The notes under the pieces: model-generated
Told to the model about the DNA's origin: nothing
Seen by the model: the letters and a program-made list of their open reading frames with translations, nothing else
Database searches by the model: none
Program-made: the position numbers and the translations under genes
In this document: piece after piece, positions 34,232-44,200 of the stretch
Layout: every line of letters starts with the position of its first letter
Position numbering within the stretch: the stretch's first letter is position 1
Origin: Bradyrhizobium cenepequi
GTDB lineage: Bacteria > Pseudomonadota > Alphaproteobacteria > Rhizobiales > Xanthobacteraceae
Reading direction: 5' to 3'
DNA length: 64,000 bases
Assembly: GCF_020329485.1 (NCBI RefSeq)
Contig: NZ_JAGKJI010000016.1
Span: 84,572-148,571, forward strand

Positions 34232-35185
34232 CTAGCCTCGCTTGATCCGCGGGTCGATCGCGGCCTGCGCGATGTCGACCAGGAGGTTGAGCAGCACGAA
34301 GAACAGCGCGAGCACCAGGATCGTGCCCTGCAGCAGCGGCAGATCGCGCTGAAAGATCGCGGAGTTCAACAGCAGTCCCGAGCCCGGCCAGGAGAACACG
34401 GTCTCGATCAGGATCGAGCCACCGAGCATGTAGCCGAGCTGCAATCCCATCACCGCGAGCGCTGTGGGAGCGGCGTTCTTGACGACGTGGCGGAACACGT
34501 TGGTCTCGCGCAGGCCCTTGGCGCGCAGGGCCTCGACGAAATCCTGCGAGAGGATATCGCCGGTCAGCGCGCGCACCGTGCGGGTGACGATGCCCATCGG
34601 GATCACCGAGCTCGTGACCGCGGGCAGGATCAGATAGCGGAGATGATCCCAGTCCCACGCCCACGCACCGGAGCCGCCGGGACCGGCGCCAACCGCGGGC
34701 AGCCAGTTGAGCTGCACCGAAAAGATGATCACCAGCACCATGCCAAGCCAGTAATGCGGCACCGAGACGCCGGCGATCGCAAACGAAGTCGCTGTTTTGT
34801 CGATCCAGCTGTCGCGGAAATAGCCGGCGATCAGGCCGAACAAGAGCCCAAGCGTGAAACCGATCAGCGCCGCGAAGATCGCAAGCGTCACGGTGTTGCC
34901 AACGGCGCGCATCACCTCCGACAGCACCGGCCGGCCGGTCGCAATGGAATTGCCGAGATCGCCATTCAACGCGCGCCACAGCCACAGCCCGAATTGCACC
35001 GGCAGCGGGCGGTCGAAGCCATAGGCGGTGCGCAATTGCGCCGCCAGCTCCTGCGAGGCGTCGGCCGGCAGCACCGCGACCAGCGGGTCACCGGGCGTGA
35101 TGTGCACGAGCAGGAAACACACCAGCGCGACGCTGATGACGATCGGGATCACATAGACGATGCGTCTGGCGATATAGGCAAACAC
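34232..35185 (-). CDS. Peptide-type ABC transporter permease (OppB/DppB type), 317 aa
   Basis: First permease of the importer, opening with the standard MFAYIARRIVYVIPIVISVALVC helix and the HITPGDP-like loop. The EAA loop is DFVEALRAKGLRETNVFRHVVKNA. Start is GTG at 35185. Roughly 200 bases and a repeat lie between it and the upstream binding-protein gene (35390), so either the operon transcript crosses the repeat or this gene has its own promoter. Confidence 0.9.
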   Translation of the reverse strand: MFAYIARRIVYVIPIVISVALVCFLLVHITPGDPLVAVLPADASQELAAQLRTAYGFDRPLPVQFGLWLWRALNGDLGNSIATGRPVLSEVMRAVGNTVTLAIFAALIGFTLGLLFGLIAGYFRDSWIDKTATSFAIAGVSVPHYWLGMVLVIIFSVQLNWLPAVGAGPGGSGAWAWDWDHLRYLILPAVTSSVIPMGIVTRTVRALTGDILSQDFVEALRAKGLRETNVFRHVVKNAAPTALAVMGLQLGYMLGGSILIETVFSWPGSGLLLNSAIFQRDLPLLQGTILVLALFFVLLNLLVDIAQAAIDPRIKRG

Positions 35186-35200
35186 GACTAGCTTTCTTCT

Positions 35201-35370
35201 TACCTTCTCCCCTTGTGGGAGAAGGTGGCGCGGACTTTCGTCCGCGCCGGATGAGGGGTTCTATCCGCGGATGCTGAGGTCGTTGAAGGAAAGAGGCGTG
35301 TCCGCGGAAACAGACCCCTCACCCGGCTTCGCGTTCCGCGAAGCCACCCTCTCCCACAAGGAGAGAGGGT
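35201..35370. repeat. Palindromic repeat, CTTCTCCCCTTGTGGGAGAAGG family
   Basis: Two hairpins, CCTTCTCCCCTTGTGGGAGAAGG and CCCTCTCCCACAAGGAGAGAGGG, flank a inverted GGCGCGGAC/...ACCCCTC core. Between the binding-protein stop and the permease start; may cause the drop in expression often seen between binding protein and membrane subunits. Confidence 0.8.
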
Positions 35371-35389
35371 AAATCAGCGCAACGTGCGC

Positions 35390-37045
35390 CTACGGCGTCA
35401 TCGAGATCGGCGAGAAGTCGACGAACCAACTCTTCGGCTGCACGAAACCCTTGACCTTTGGGCTCATCGCGCGTGGCGCGACGTCGTGGGCGACGTAAAG
35501 GAACGCCGCGTCGTCGACGGAAGCCGCATGCAGTTCGGCCAGCGCCGCATCGCGCGCTGCGGGATCGAAGCTCTGGCGGGCCTTGGTCACCAATTCATCG
35601 AACTTGGGGTTGTTGATATAGCCCCAATTGTTCGAGACCGGTGGCGCCATCGATGACTGCAGGAAGCGCACCAGCGCGAAGAACGGGTCCATCGCCGCAT
35701 AGGTGACGTTGGTGGCGTTGGCACCATTGGCAGTCGGGTCCTTGGCACCGCGCCGCCAATTGGTGAACAGCGTGTTCCATTCGATCACGTCGAGCTGCAC
35801 GTCGAAATAGCATTCGGCGAGCGCCTGCTGCAGATATTCGTTCATCGGCAAAGGCAGCATCTGGCCAGAGCCTGAAGCCGAGGTCTGGATCTTCACCGTC
35901 AGCTTCTTGTTCGGACCGTAGCCAGCTTCCCGCATCAGCTTCTGCGCGGCAGGCTTGTCGTACTTGATCTGGAAGGTCGGTTTTCCCCGCCAGGGATGTC
36001 CCGGCTCGAAGGTGCCGGTCGCCGGCACCATCAACCCGGCGAGCAGCCCATCGCGCAGACCTTCGCGGTCGACGCAGAGATTGGCGGCCTTGCGGACGCG
36101 GATGTCATTCCAGGGCGAGCCCTCGATGCGGGAGAACTGCCACGGCCAGACATGCGGCTCTTCATTGCTGTAGAGCACGAAGCCACGCTGGTTGATCTCG
36201 GGCAGCGCGTCCGGCGCCGGCGCTTCGACCCAATCGACCTGGCCCGAGAGCAGCGCCGCAGTGCGCGCATTGGCTTCCGGCATCGGCAGCAGCACCATCT
36301 TGTCGACCTTCGGAACGCGCGCCTTGTCCCAATAAGCAGCGTTCTTGACGAGCTCGAGCCGCTCGCGCGGCGTGAACTTCGTCATCTTCCACGGGCCGGT
36401 GCCGGAGGCGTCCCTGGCGAACGCCGCCCAGGCGGCCTGCGATTTCGCCTTGGCGTCGGCACCTTCGGCAGTGTCGTAGAACTTCTGCCACTTTGCCGGG
36501 CTCGCCATGAACAGATTGGTCAGGTTGATCGGCAGGAAGCTGTCCGGCTCCTTGGTGGTGAGCTCCACCGTCATGTCGTCGATCTTGCGCGCCGAGGCCA
36601 GGGTCGGCATGCGCGAGGCCGTGACGCCGACCTGGCTCGGATCGAACTGCGGTGCATTCTGCTTGAGCACCTTGTCCACATTCCAGACCACGGCATCGGC
36701 ATTGAACGGCGAGCCATCATGGAAGGTGACGCCGGGACGCAGCTTGAAGATCCATTTCTTCTTGTCGGAATCGTCGACCTTCCACTCGGTCGCAAGGCCG
36801 GGGATGACGACGCTCGCCTTGTCGGCCGACGACAGGTCCCACATCGTCAGCCCGTCATACATCGTGAGCCCGGTGAAGCGGTTGCCCTCAAAACCCTGGT
36901 CGGGCTGCCCGAGCGTGCGCGGAATATCGGCAGCGGTCATGCCGATGCGCAGCACCGTTTCGGCGCCGGCTGCGCGCGGCAGGCCTGCCAGCGCTATCGC
37001 CAGCGCCGCGGCCAGCGCCATCGTCTTGGTTTTCTCAGTACGCAT
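35390..37045 (-). CDS. ABC transporter substrate-binding protein, family 5 (peptide type), 551 aa
   Basis: Periplasmic solute-binding protein of the SBP_bac_5 family. A Sec signal peptide is clear (MRTEKTKTMALAAALAIALAGLPRAAGA, cleavage after about 28). The family hallmark KWIFKLRPGVTFHDGSPFNADAVVWN is present near residues 90-115. It is the first gene of the importer set and the probable recognition subunit. A second, divergent family member is at 37257. Ligand unknown. Confidence 0.9.
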   Translation of the reverse strand: MRTEKTKTMALAAALAIALAGLPRAAGAETVLRIGMTAADIPRTLGQPDQGFEGNRFTGLTMYDGLTMWDLSSADKASVVIPGLATEWKVDDSDKKKWIFKLRPGVTFHDGSPFNADAVVWNVDKVLKQNAPQFDPSQVGVTASRMPTLASARKIDDMTVELTTKEPDSFLPINLTNLFMASPAKWQKFYDTAEGADAKAKSQAAWAAFARDASGTGPWKMTKFTPRERLELVKNAAYWDKARVPKVDKMVLLPMPEANARTAALLSGQVDWVEAPAPDALPEINQRGFVLYSNEEPHVWPWQFSRIEGSPWNDIRVRKAANLCVDREGLRDGLLAGLMVPATGTFEPGHPWRGKPTFQIKYDKPAAQKLMREAGYGPNKKLTVKIQTSASGSGQMLPLPMNEYLQQALAECYFDVQLDVIEWNTLFTNWRRGAKDPTANGANATNVTYAAMDPFFALVRFLQSSMAPPVSNNWGYINNPKFDELVTKARQSFDPAARDAALAELHAASVDDAAFLYVAHDVAPRAMSPKVKGFVQPKSWFVDFSPISMTP

Positions 37046-37212
37046 CGCAAAGGTCCCTTCTTCAACTTCGGGTGACTAATTGTTGGGCAATCGCATGCAA
37101 TGCCTGTGCCAAGGGGAATAGTTCTGCGGAAAATCGCCTCCGGATGCGTCGATTCTTCTCAGTGGGCACCGCGGCGCGCAAAGTTGTGCCTATTCTGGCA
37201 TCAAGCTTGCAC

Positions 37213-37242
37213 GTTGGCATCAGGTATTCGGAATACGCCAAC
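37213..37242. promoter_or_regulatory. Hairpin/palindrome in the 5' region of the second binding-protein gene
   Basis: GTATTC-G-GAATAC (37224-37236) is a perfect 13-base palindrome. The outer arms GTTGGC (37213-37218) and GCCAAC (37237-37242) extend it, with one 5-base bulge. It ends 14 bases before the ATG and touches the GGAGC ribosome site. It could be an operator or an RNA hairpin affecting initiation. Confidence 0.4.
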
Positions 37243-37256
37243 GGAGCTTCAGCAAC

Positions 37257-38864
37257 ATGCGCACCCGACATTCAATTCTCGTAGCTGCCTTGGCGCTTGC
37301 CATTGGCGCAGGCTGGAGCGCCAAGCCGGCGCAGGCCGAGTCCGTGGTGCGCTACGGAATCTCGATGGCGGATATCCCGCTCACGACTGGCCAGCCCGAT
37401 CGCGGCGCAGGTGCCTATCAGTTCACCGCCTATACGATCTACGATCCCCTGGTCGCCTGGGAGATGGATGTCGCGGAACGCCCGGGCAAATTGGTGCCCG
37501 GCCTCGCCACGGAGTGGAAGGTCGACGACAAGGACAAGACCAAGTGGCGCTTCACGCTGCGCAAGGGCGTCAAATTCCATGACGGCAGCGACTTCAACGC
37601 CGACGCGGTGATCTGGAATCTCGACAAGGTGCTGAACGATAAGGCACCGCAGTTCGACAAGCGGCAGAGCGCGCAGGTGAAGACCCGCCTGCCCTCGGTC
37701 GCCAGCTACGCCAAGATCGACGATTTCACCGTGGAGATCACAACCAAGACGGTCGACTCCTTCTTCCCATACCAGATGCTCTGGTTCCTGGTCTCGAGCC
37801 CCGCGCAATATGAAAAGCTCGGCAAGGACTGGGACAAGTTCGCAAGCCAGCCCTCCGGCACCGGCCCGTTCAAATTGACCAAGCTGGTGCCGCGTGAGCT
37901 CGCTGAGCTCACCAAGAACGAGGACTACTGGAACAAGAAGCGCCTCCCCAAGGTCGACAAGATGGTGCTGATCCCGATGCCGGAGGCATTGACGCGCACC
38001 AACGCGCTGCTCGCGGGACAGGTCGACCTGATCGAGACGCCGGCACCGGACGCCGTGCCGCAGCTCAAGGCCGCCGGCATGAAGATCGTCGACAACATCA
38101 CTCCGCACGTCTGGAACTATCACTTGAGCGTGCTGCCCGGCTCGCCCTGGACCGACATCCGCCTGCGCAAGGCGCTCAACCTCGCGATCGATCGCGATGC
38201 CGTGGTCGGGCTGATGAACGGATTGGCAAAACCTGCCAAGGGCCAGGTCGACCCGTCGAGCCCGTGGTTCGGCAAGCCAACCTTCGACATCAAATATGAT
38301 CTCGCCACGGCCAAGAAGCTTGTGCAGGAAGCCGGCTACTCCAAGGAGAAGCCGCTGAAGACGACCTTCATCATCGCCCAGGGCGGCACCGGACAAATGC
38401 TGTCGCTGCCGATGAACGAATTCCTGCAGCAGAGCTTCAAGGAGATCGGCATCGACGTCGAGTTCAAGGTGGTCGAGCTCGAGACTTTATATACGCATTG
38501 GCGCAAGGGCGCGGCCGACGAGATGAACGCCGGTATCACCGCCAACAACATCGCCTATGTGACCTCGGACCCGCTCTACGCGATCGTGCGCTTCTTCCAC
38601 TCCGGCCAGATCGCGCCTGTCGGCGTCAACTGGGGCGGTTACAAGAATCCGAAGGTGGACGCGCTGATCGACGAGGCCAAGCAGACCTTCGACACCACCA
38701 AGCAGGACGAACTATTGGCGCAGGCGCATGCGCTGATCGTCGACGATGCGACTCTGGTGTGGGTGGTGCACGACACCAACCCGCATGCGCTGTCGCCGAA
38801 GGTCAAGACGTTCGTGCAGGCGCAGCACTGGTTCCAGGACCTGACGCAGATCGGGTTGCAGTAG
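37257..38864 (+). CDS. ABC transporter substrate-binding protein, family 5 (peptide type), 535 aa
   Basis: Paralog of the protein at 35390-37045. It has a signal peptide (RHSILVAALALAIGAGWSAKPAQA), and the family motif KWRFTLRKGVKFHDGSDFNADAVIWN. About the same length and domain plan. It is divergently transcribed from the importer operon, across a 211-base gap with a palindrome. It probably delivers a related solute to the same permease, an arrangement that widens specificity. ATG 37257 with GGAGC upstream. Confidence 0.9.
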   Translation: MRTRHSILVAALALAIGAGWSAKPAQAESVVRYGISMADIPLTTGQPDRGAGAYQFTAYTIYDPLVAWEMDVAERPGKLVPGLATEWKVDDKDKTKWRFTLRKGVKFHDGSDFNADAVIWNLDKVLNDKAPQFDKRQSAQVKTRLPSVASYAKIDDFTVEITTKTVDSFFPYQMLWFLVSSPAQYEKLGKDWDKFASQPSGTGPFKLTKLVPRELAELTKNEDYWNKKRLPKVDKMVLIPMPEALTRTNALLAGQVDLIETPAPDAVPQLKAAGMKIVDNITPHVWNYHLSVLPGSPWTDIRLRKALNLAIDRDAVVGLMNGLAKPAKGQVDPSSPWFGKPTFDIKYDLATAKKLVQEAGYSKEKPLKTTFIIAQGGTGQMLSLPMNEFLQQSFKEIGIDVEFKVVELETLYTHWRKGAADEMNAGITANNIAYVTSDPLYAIVRFFHSGQIAPVGVNWGGYKNPKVDALIDEAKQTFDTTKQDELLAQAHALIVDDATLVWVVHDTNPHALSPKVKTFVQAQHWFQDLTQIGLQ

Positions 38865-38878
38865 GGCCACGAATACAA

Positions 38879-38958
38879 GGGTGGGCAAAGCGAAGCGTGC
38901 CCACCATCCCGAGCGGAGTTTGAATGGTCGGCACGGCGCAAGTGCGCCTTTGCCCACC
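38879..38958. repeat. Inverted repeat, AGGGTGGGCAAAGCGAAGCG family, copy 2
   Basis: Left arm AGGGTGGGCAAAGCGAAGCG and a diverged right arm CGCCTTTGCCCACCA. Lies between the convergent binding-protein and cyclase genes; could act as a bidirectional terminator-like hairpin. Confidence 0.7.
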
Positions 38959-38972
38959 ACAAAATCGCCGCG

Positions 38973-41201
38973 TCACTTCGTCAGCAGTGCGAAGGCGCCG
39001 CTCCAGTCTTCGGGGGGCGGCTGCTGCTGGAAATGGCGGATGCGCGCTTCATAGAGATTATACAGCTGTTCCAGCGCGTGGCCCTCGTCGGTCTTGCGGC
39101 CGCGCTCGATGGCGGCTAACGCGCCTTCCCAGTCGCGGCCGCGATAACAGCCCAACATCTCGATAGTGAGATTGCGCAGACGCTGGAAGCGTCCGGACTG
39201 CGCGACGTCCTCGCGTCCGGCGATCGCGTAGATCACCTCCGGCTCCTGCTTGCCCTTGACCATGATGAAGTCGAGCTCGAGGATCGCGAACCTGTCCTTC
39301 GCGGCAAGCGCGGTCTTCGATCCTACGATGATCGGGAAGCCGTATTCCTTTGATTGCCCTTCGAGGCGCGAGGCGAGATTGACGCTGTCGCCGAGCACGG
39401 AGTAGTCGAAGCGCAGGTCGGAGCCCATATTGCCGACCACGCAGATGCCGGTGTTGAGGCCGATGCCGACATTGAGCGGGATGTAGACGTGGCCGCCCGC
39501 ATCGGCCTCATCCTTGCGCAATCTGTTCAGCTCGTCGATGCGCTCGAGCATGTCAATGGCCGCCGCGCAGGCGTTGATCTCGTGCTCCTTGTCGTCGAGC
39601 GGCGCGTTCCAGAACGCCATGATGGCGTCGCCCATATATTTGTCGATCGTCCCCTTGTGGACGAGGATCGCATTGGTGAGCGGCGTCAGGAAGCGGTTCA
39701 TAAGGGCGGTTAACCCTTGTGGATCGTGCTTGTAGGATTCCGAGATCGTGGTGAAGCCGCGGACGTCGGAGAACATGATGGTCATCTCGCGCTCCTCGCC
39801 GCCGAGCACGAGCTTCTCCGGCGACTGCGCGAGCTGCTCGACCAGCGCGGGCGACATGTACTGGGCGAACGCGCCGCGAATCTGCTTCCGCTGCTGCTGC
39901 TCGCGGACGAAGCTCGAGAAGATCAGCGTGAGATAGATCGCCGTGGTCGACATCAACGGATAGGTGAAATCGATAAGCAGGCGGTGCTGCGTGTAGAAGT
40001 ACCAGGAGGTGCCGATCAGCGCGGTCGCGAACACCGCACCTAAGCCGACCAACGTGATCGGCCCGAACAGCGGCGCAAACGCGATCACGAGCAGGCCGAA
40101 CACCAGCGCAGCTGCGAATTCGAATGCGATGCCGTAGTTCGGTTGCGACACACCGGCTCCGCTCAACGCGCTTTCCAGCACCTGAGCATGGACCTCCACG
40201 CCGGGCATCGCGGGCGTGACTGGCGTGGTCTTGATGTCGTTCAGCCCGACCGACGAGGTGCCGATCAGGACCAGCTTGCCCTGGATCTTCTCCGGCGGCA
40301 CCCGCCCGTGCAGCACATCGACTGCCGAGACGTAGATCGAAGGGTCGGCATGGGCGAAGTGCACCCAGAGCTGGCCATTGTGGTCGGTCGGAATCTGCAG
40401 GCCGCGGAGCGACAGGCTCTTGATGCCGGCCTTGTCCGTATCGATCAGCACGGTGCCGGAGCCGCTCGCAACCCGCAGCACCTCGAAGCTCAGCGACGGC
40501 ATGGTGACGCCCTGCGCCAGCATGACCATCGGCACGCGGCGGACAATACCGTCCCGCTCGGGCTTGATCGTGAACAGGCCGCGTCCGGCCGCGGCCTGCT
40601 CCAGTACATGGACGTTGCGGAGCAGGCCGGGAAAATCGAACATGAAGCGCTGCGGCTCCTCGCCCTTCATGGCGAGCGGCGTCAGCGGCAGCGACTTGTC
40701 GAATTCGGCGACCACGAACGGCAGGCCGGACGCGCCCAGCACCACACGCGACTTGGTCATCGCACCCGCCAGGATCTGATCGTTGCTCGGCAGCGCCCGC
40801 AGCTTCGCCTTGGTCTCCTCATCGAGGTTGCGGATCGTCTCGGCGGCGGCATCCGGATTGAGCCGGTCGGGCTCGGAGAACACGATATCGAAGGCGATCA
40901 CGACCGCACCAAGCCGGGTCAGGTTGGTGACGAGATCGGCGATCCGCGTGCGCGGCCAGGGAAACTGGCCGAGCTCGGCCAGACTCTTTTCGTCGATATC
41001 GACGATGGTGACCGGCCTGATCGTCTTGACCCTGGGCTCGATGACCTGGAAGCTATCAAAGGTCCTGAGCCGGAGTTCCTCCAACGGCAGCGGATCGAAC
41101 ACCCTGAGCGCGGCAAAGCCGACCAACAGCGCAAGGCAGGCGAGCCGCGCATAGCCGAAGCGCCGGTTGAACCATCTTCCCAATGCCTTCAGCCGTCCCA
41201 T
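38973..41201 (-). CDS. CHASE2-domain adenylate/guanylate cyclase, 742 aa
   Basis: Membrane receptor-type cyclase. An N-terminal helix (about 18-35) is followed by an extracytoplasmic CHASE2 sensor (about 40-345), three membrane helices (about 355-430) and a class III cyclase domain (about 470-660). The metal-binding Asp residues are D479 (FSDVRGFT) and D525 (KYMGDAIMAF). Base-selecting K649 and D605 and transition-state N608 and R612 are present, so it should be active, probably on ATP. A short TPR-like helical tail follows. It starts 85 bases downstream of the FecR/RTX gene on the same strand and probably is co-transcribed. The signal sensed by CHASE2 is unknown. Confidence 0.9.
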   Translation of the reverse strand: MGRLKALGRWFNRRFGYARLACLALLVGFAALRVFDPLPLEELRLRTFDSFQVIEPRVKTIRPVTIVDIDEKSLAELGQFPWPRTRIADLVTNLTRLGAVVIAFDIVFSEPDRLNPDAAAETIRNLDEETKAKLRALPSNDQILAGAMTKSRVVLGASGLPFVVAEFDKSLPLTPLAMKGEEPQRFMFDFPGLLRNVHVLEQAAAGRGLFTIKPERDGIVRRVPMVMLAQGVTMPSLSFEVLRVASGSGTVLIDTDKAGIKSLSLRGLQIPTDHNGQLWVHFAHADPSIYVSAVDVLHGRVPPEKIQGKLVLIGTSSVGLNDIKTTPVTPAMPGVEVHAQVLESALSGAGVSQPNYGIAFEFAAALVFGLLVIAFAPLFGPITLVGLGAVFATALIGTSWYFYTQHRLLIDFTYPLMSTTAIYLTLIFSSFVREQQQRKQIRGAFAQYMSPALVEQLAQSPEKLVLGGEEREMTIMFSDVRGFTTISESYKHDPQGLTALMNRFLTPLTNAILVHKGTIDKYMGDAIMAFWNAPLDDKEHEINACAAAIDMLERIDELNRLRKDEADAGGHVYIPLNVGIGLNTGICVVGNMGSDLRFDYSVLGDSVNLASRLEGQSKEYGFPIIVGSKTALAAKDRFAILELDFIMVKGKQEPEVIYAIAGREDVAQSGRFQRLRNLTIEMLGCYRGRDWEGALAAIERGRKTDEGHALEQLYNLYEARIRHFQQQPPPEDWSGAFALLTK

Positions 41202-41250
41202 GCCGCTTCGATATCACGCCCGCGTCGTTTGATCACGCCGGGAGTTTTAC

Positions 41251-41281
41251 AAGGTGCAGTGCACCCAGGCATGTGCACCTT
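41251..41281 (-). promoter_or_regulatory. Intra-operon hairpin between the FecR/RTX gene and the cyclase gene
   Basis: AAGGTGCA (41251-41258) pairs with TGCACCTT (41274-41281) over a 15-base loop. It begins five bases after the stop of the RTX gene, with no T-run behind it. It may stabilise the upstream message or partly attenuate transcription into the cyclase. Confidence 0.4.
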
Positions 41282-41286
41282 CTCGG

Positions 41287-44200
41287 TCAGACGCTGCCTG
41301 GCGGGAAGATGAAGTCGTTGGCATGCAGATTGGCGAGCTCGAGGTTCTTCAGCAAGATGGTATTGTGATTGTTGCCATCGAGGTCGATCAGCACGTCGTT
41401 GCTGTTCTGCGCGACAGAGACGTGATCCTGGAACCAAGCGTTGAAGCTCTCCTGAGAGTTCGGATCGAACGCGACATAGTCCAGCGCGATCTTGTCCTGG
41501 CCCGGCGCGAAGTCGCCGATCGTGTCGTGGCCGATACCGTCAGGCGTTTGCTTGAAGACGAAGGCGTCGTTGCCGGCACCGCCGAACAGCACGTTGTTGT
41601 GGCCGTCACCCGCCAGCGTGTCGCTGAAAGCGGTACCGCGTAGATTCTCGATCGAGAAGAAGAGATCGCCTGCGGCCGCGGCGCCCGCAGTGGCGCCGGT
41701 GAGCAGATCGACGCTGATGGGGCCGCTTGCGCTCGAGTAATTCACGGTGTCGCAGCCCGGATCGGTCGGGCCGAGCGGACCGCCGAGGCCGTTGAAGACA
41801 TCCGGATGATTGCTGGGCAGGAACACATCTCTGCCGGTGCTGCCGACATAGTTGAAAGAAACAGCGCCGAAGTCGAACGCGCCGAGGCCAGTGGACGGGA
41901 CCACGGGATCGGACGGAGGATCTTGGTCGGGATTGACGATGGCCTGAACGTTGATGTTCCAGCCAAGTGTGCTGACCAGCAGATTCGCCGCCGTGGCTTG
42001 GGTCGGATCGGTCGTGCCGAAAATATCGATCTCGTTGATGACGTTGGAGATGGAGCCGGTCTCTGGATCGTAGCTGTAGCCACTTCCGACCATCTCGAAA
42101 GTGATGCCTTTTTCGAAGTTGACGACGAAGGCGCGACTGCCGGTTTCGTCGACGTTGGCGAACTGGCTCGCCACCAGGTCGTCATAGAACGTAGTGAAGT
42201 CGTAACCGTCCGGCGAGTGCACGGTGGCCGCGACCGGCGTGATCGGCGCGCTATCGCAGTCCAGCGTCAGGGTTGCCGTCGAGTTCGCGCTGAGCGCCCC
42301 GTCGGAGGCTGTGTAGGTAAAGCTGACCGGGCCGGCATGTCCGGGAACCGGCGTGTAAGTCCATGTGCCGTTCTGATTGTCGACAAGGCAGCCGCCGCCG
42401 CTCGCAATGCTGAGACCGGTGATCGAAAGCAACTGGCTGTCGATATCGCTCACGCCGGCGATGAGATCGGAGGCACAAATGATGTAAGATGCATCTTTGG
42501 TGCCGTTTGCCAGCACTACAGGCACCGCGACCGGCGCATCATTGGCGCCGGTGATCGTCCATGACGCCGAAGCCGGCGTAACGAGTGTGCCGTCGGAGAC
42601 GCCATAATGGACGGTCACAGTCGTGTGCTGGCCGTCCGCCAGATACTGGTAGGCGCTGGCGCTGGGATCGAGCGTGAATGCATGCGAGTTCGCGTCGTAC
42701 GATACACCGGGCGGAAGCTGGGTCGGAACATCGACGACCGTCAACGCATTCTGGTCGACATCGGATGCGTTGGCGAGTGTATCCAGAATGCTGGACGCGC
42801 CATCTTCCGTCGCCGATCCGGTGACGGCCCCCGAGACGACCGGTGCATGATTGTCGGGCTCGTTCAACGTAACGGAGACAGTCTGCGTGAATGTCCCACC
42901 ATGTCCGTCGCTGATCACGACGTTGAAGGTTTCGACTTTACTGTGGTTCGGCAGTCCGCCGAGCGCAGCGCGCACATCCGCAGGATCAGCGGTGTAGGTC
43001 CAGACGAATTGCCCGCCTGTACCGGTACCCGTGGTGTCGGCCTGCTTGACCAGAGTCAGGGTTCCGAGCGGCTGGTCGGAACCGACATAGGTTACACTCA
43101 GGACGTTGTGAGTATCGGTAAGGTCGGGATCGGAGAAATTGATCGTGCCGGTCGTCGTCAGGGACGATGGGACGACGTCACCGTTCCGCACTTCAAACTG
43201 ATCGACACCGTCGATGCCCGTATTGCCGTCCGTCTCTCCAAGCTCGAGCAACGCCGATTGATTTCCGGATTGCAGCAACTCGTAATAGTGCATGCCGTCG
43301 CCGGCTGAATAGCCGACCCGCGCGGGAATTCCGCCAAGTCCGCCGGAGCCACCGCTTGCTTCGCCCGTCGTCCACTGAATATCGCCGTAGCGATACTGGA
43401 TGTCGAAATTTCCGTTGCCTTGGTCGATCAGCACCAGTTGGAATGAATTGAGTCTGTCCGCTCCATATGAATAGTATCCAACGTGATCCCACGTGATGGT
43501 CATCACGCCGTTGACTTCGTCGAGATCGTAATAAACGGCACCGCCGCCGCGGGTGTCTACGTCGGCCCAGAACACCGCGATTATCGGATTGAACAGACCT
43601 CCATCGATCACGCTCGGCGTGTAAGTGTCGGTCGGCGAGCCGAACGTGATGTTGCCGTTGTTGTTGATGTAGAGCGAGGTGTAGTAGTGACCAAAGAAAT
43701 TGATGCCTTGCGCGCCGAACACCGGGGTGACGTTGATCGCGACGGATGAGTTGTCGTCGCCCGCAGCAAGCGCCAGTGCTCCATATCCCGAACCACCGGG
43801 AAGATTACCAATCAACCCCGGCGCATCAAGCTGAGCAGCAAGTTCCGGACTGACGCGATCGTTGCCAGAAGTGGAAGCGAGCACCTCGATCGTGCGATCT
43901 GCAACCGTTCCGGACGCCACCATCGGCATATCGTTCGAACCGGTGACCGTGACATCGATGACCTGCTGCGTGCCATCCGCCGACGTCACCGTCAGCGTGT
44001 CATGCACGACCTGGCCTTCCGCGAGTTGGTTCGCCACCTCATGGACCAGCGTATAAGTCCATGCGCCAGTGTTCGCGTCGAACGTGAAGTTGCCATAGCT
44101 ACCGGCCAGCGCCGAGGACGGCACCGGCTGGAAGATTTGCGCGCTATTGACGTTTTGCACCGCCAGCGTGCCGGCTACGATCGTCGCCTGATCCTCAATC

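Noticed and set aside
37062..37271. Small frame in the gap between the two binding-protein genes
   Set aside because: Overlaps the start of the plus-strand gene and the palindrome; no ribosome site or domain.
41251..41281. Intrinsic terminator after the RTX gene
   Set aside because: The stem is real but no T-run follows on the coding strand, and the cyclase gene begins close by, so I list it only as a hairpin.
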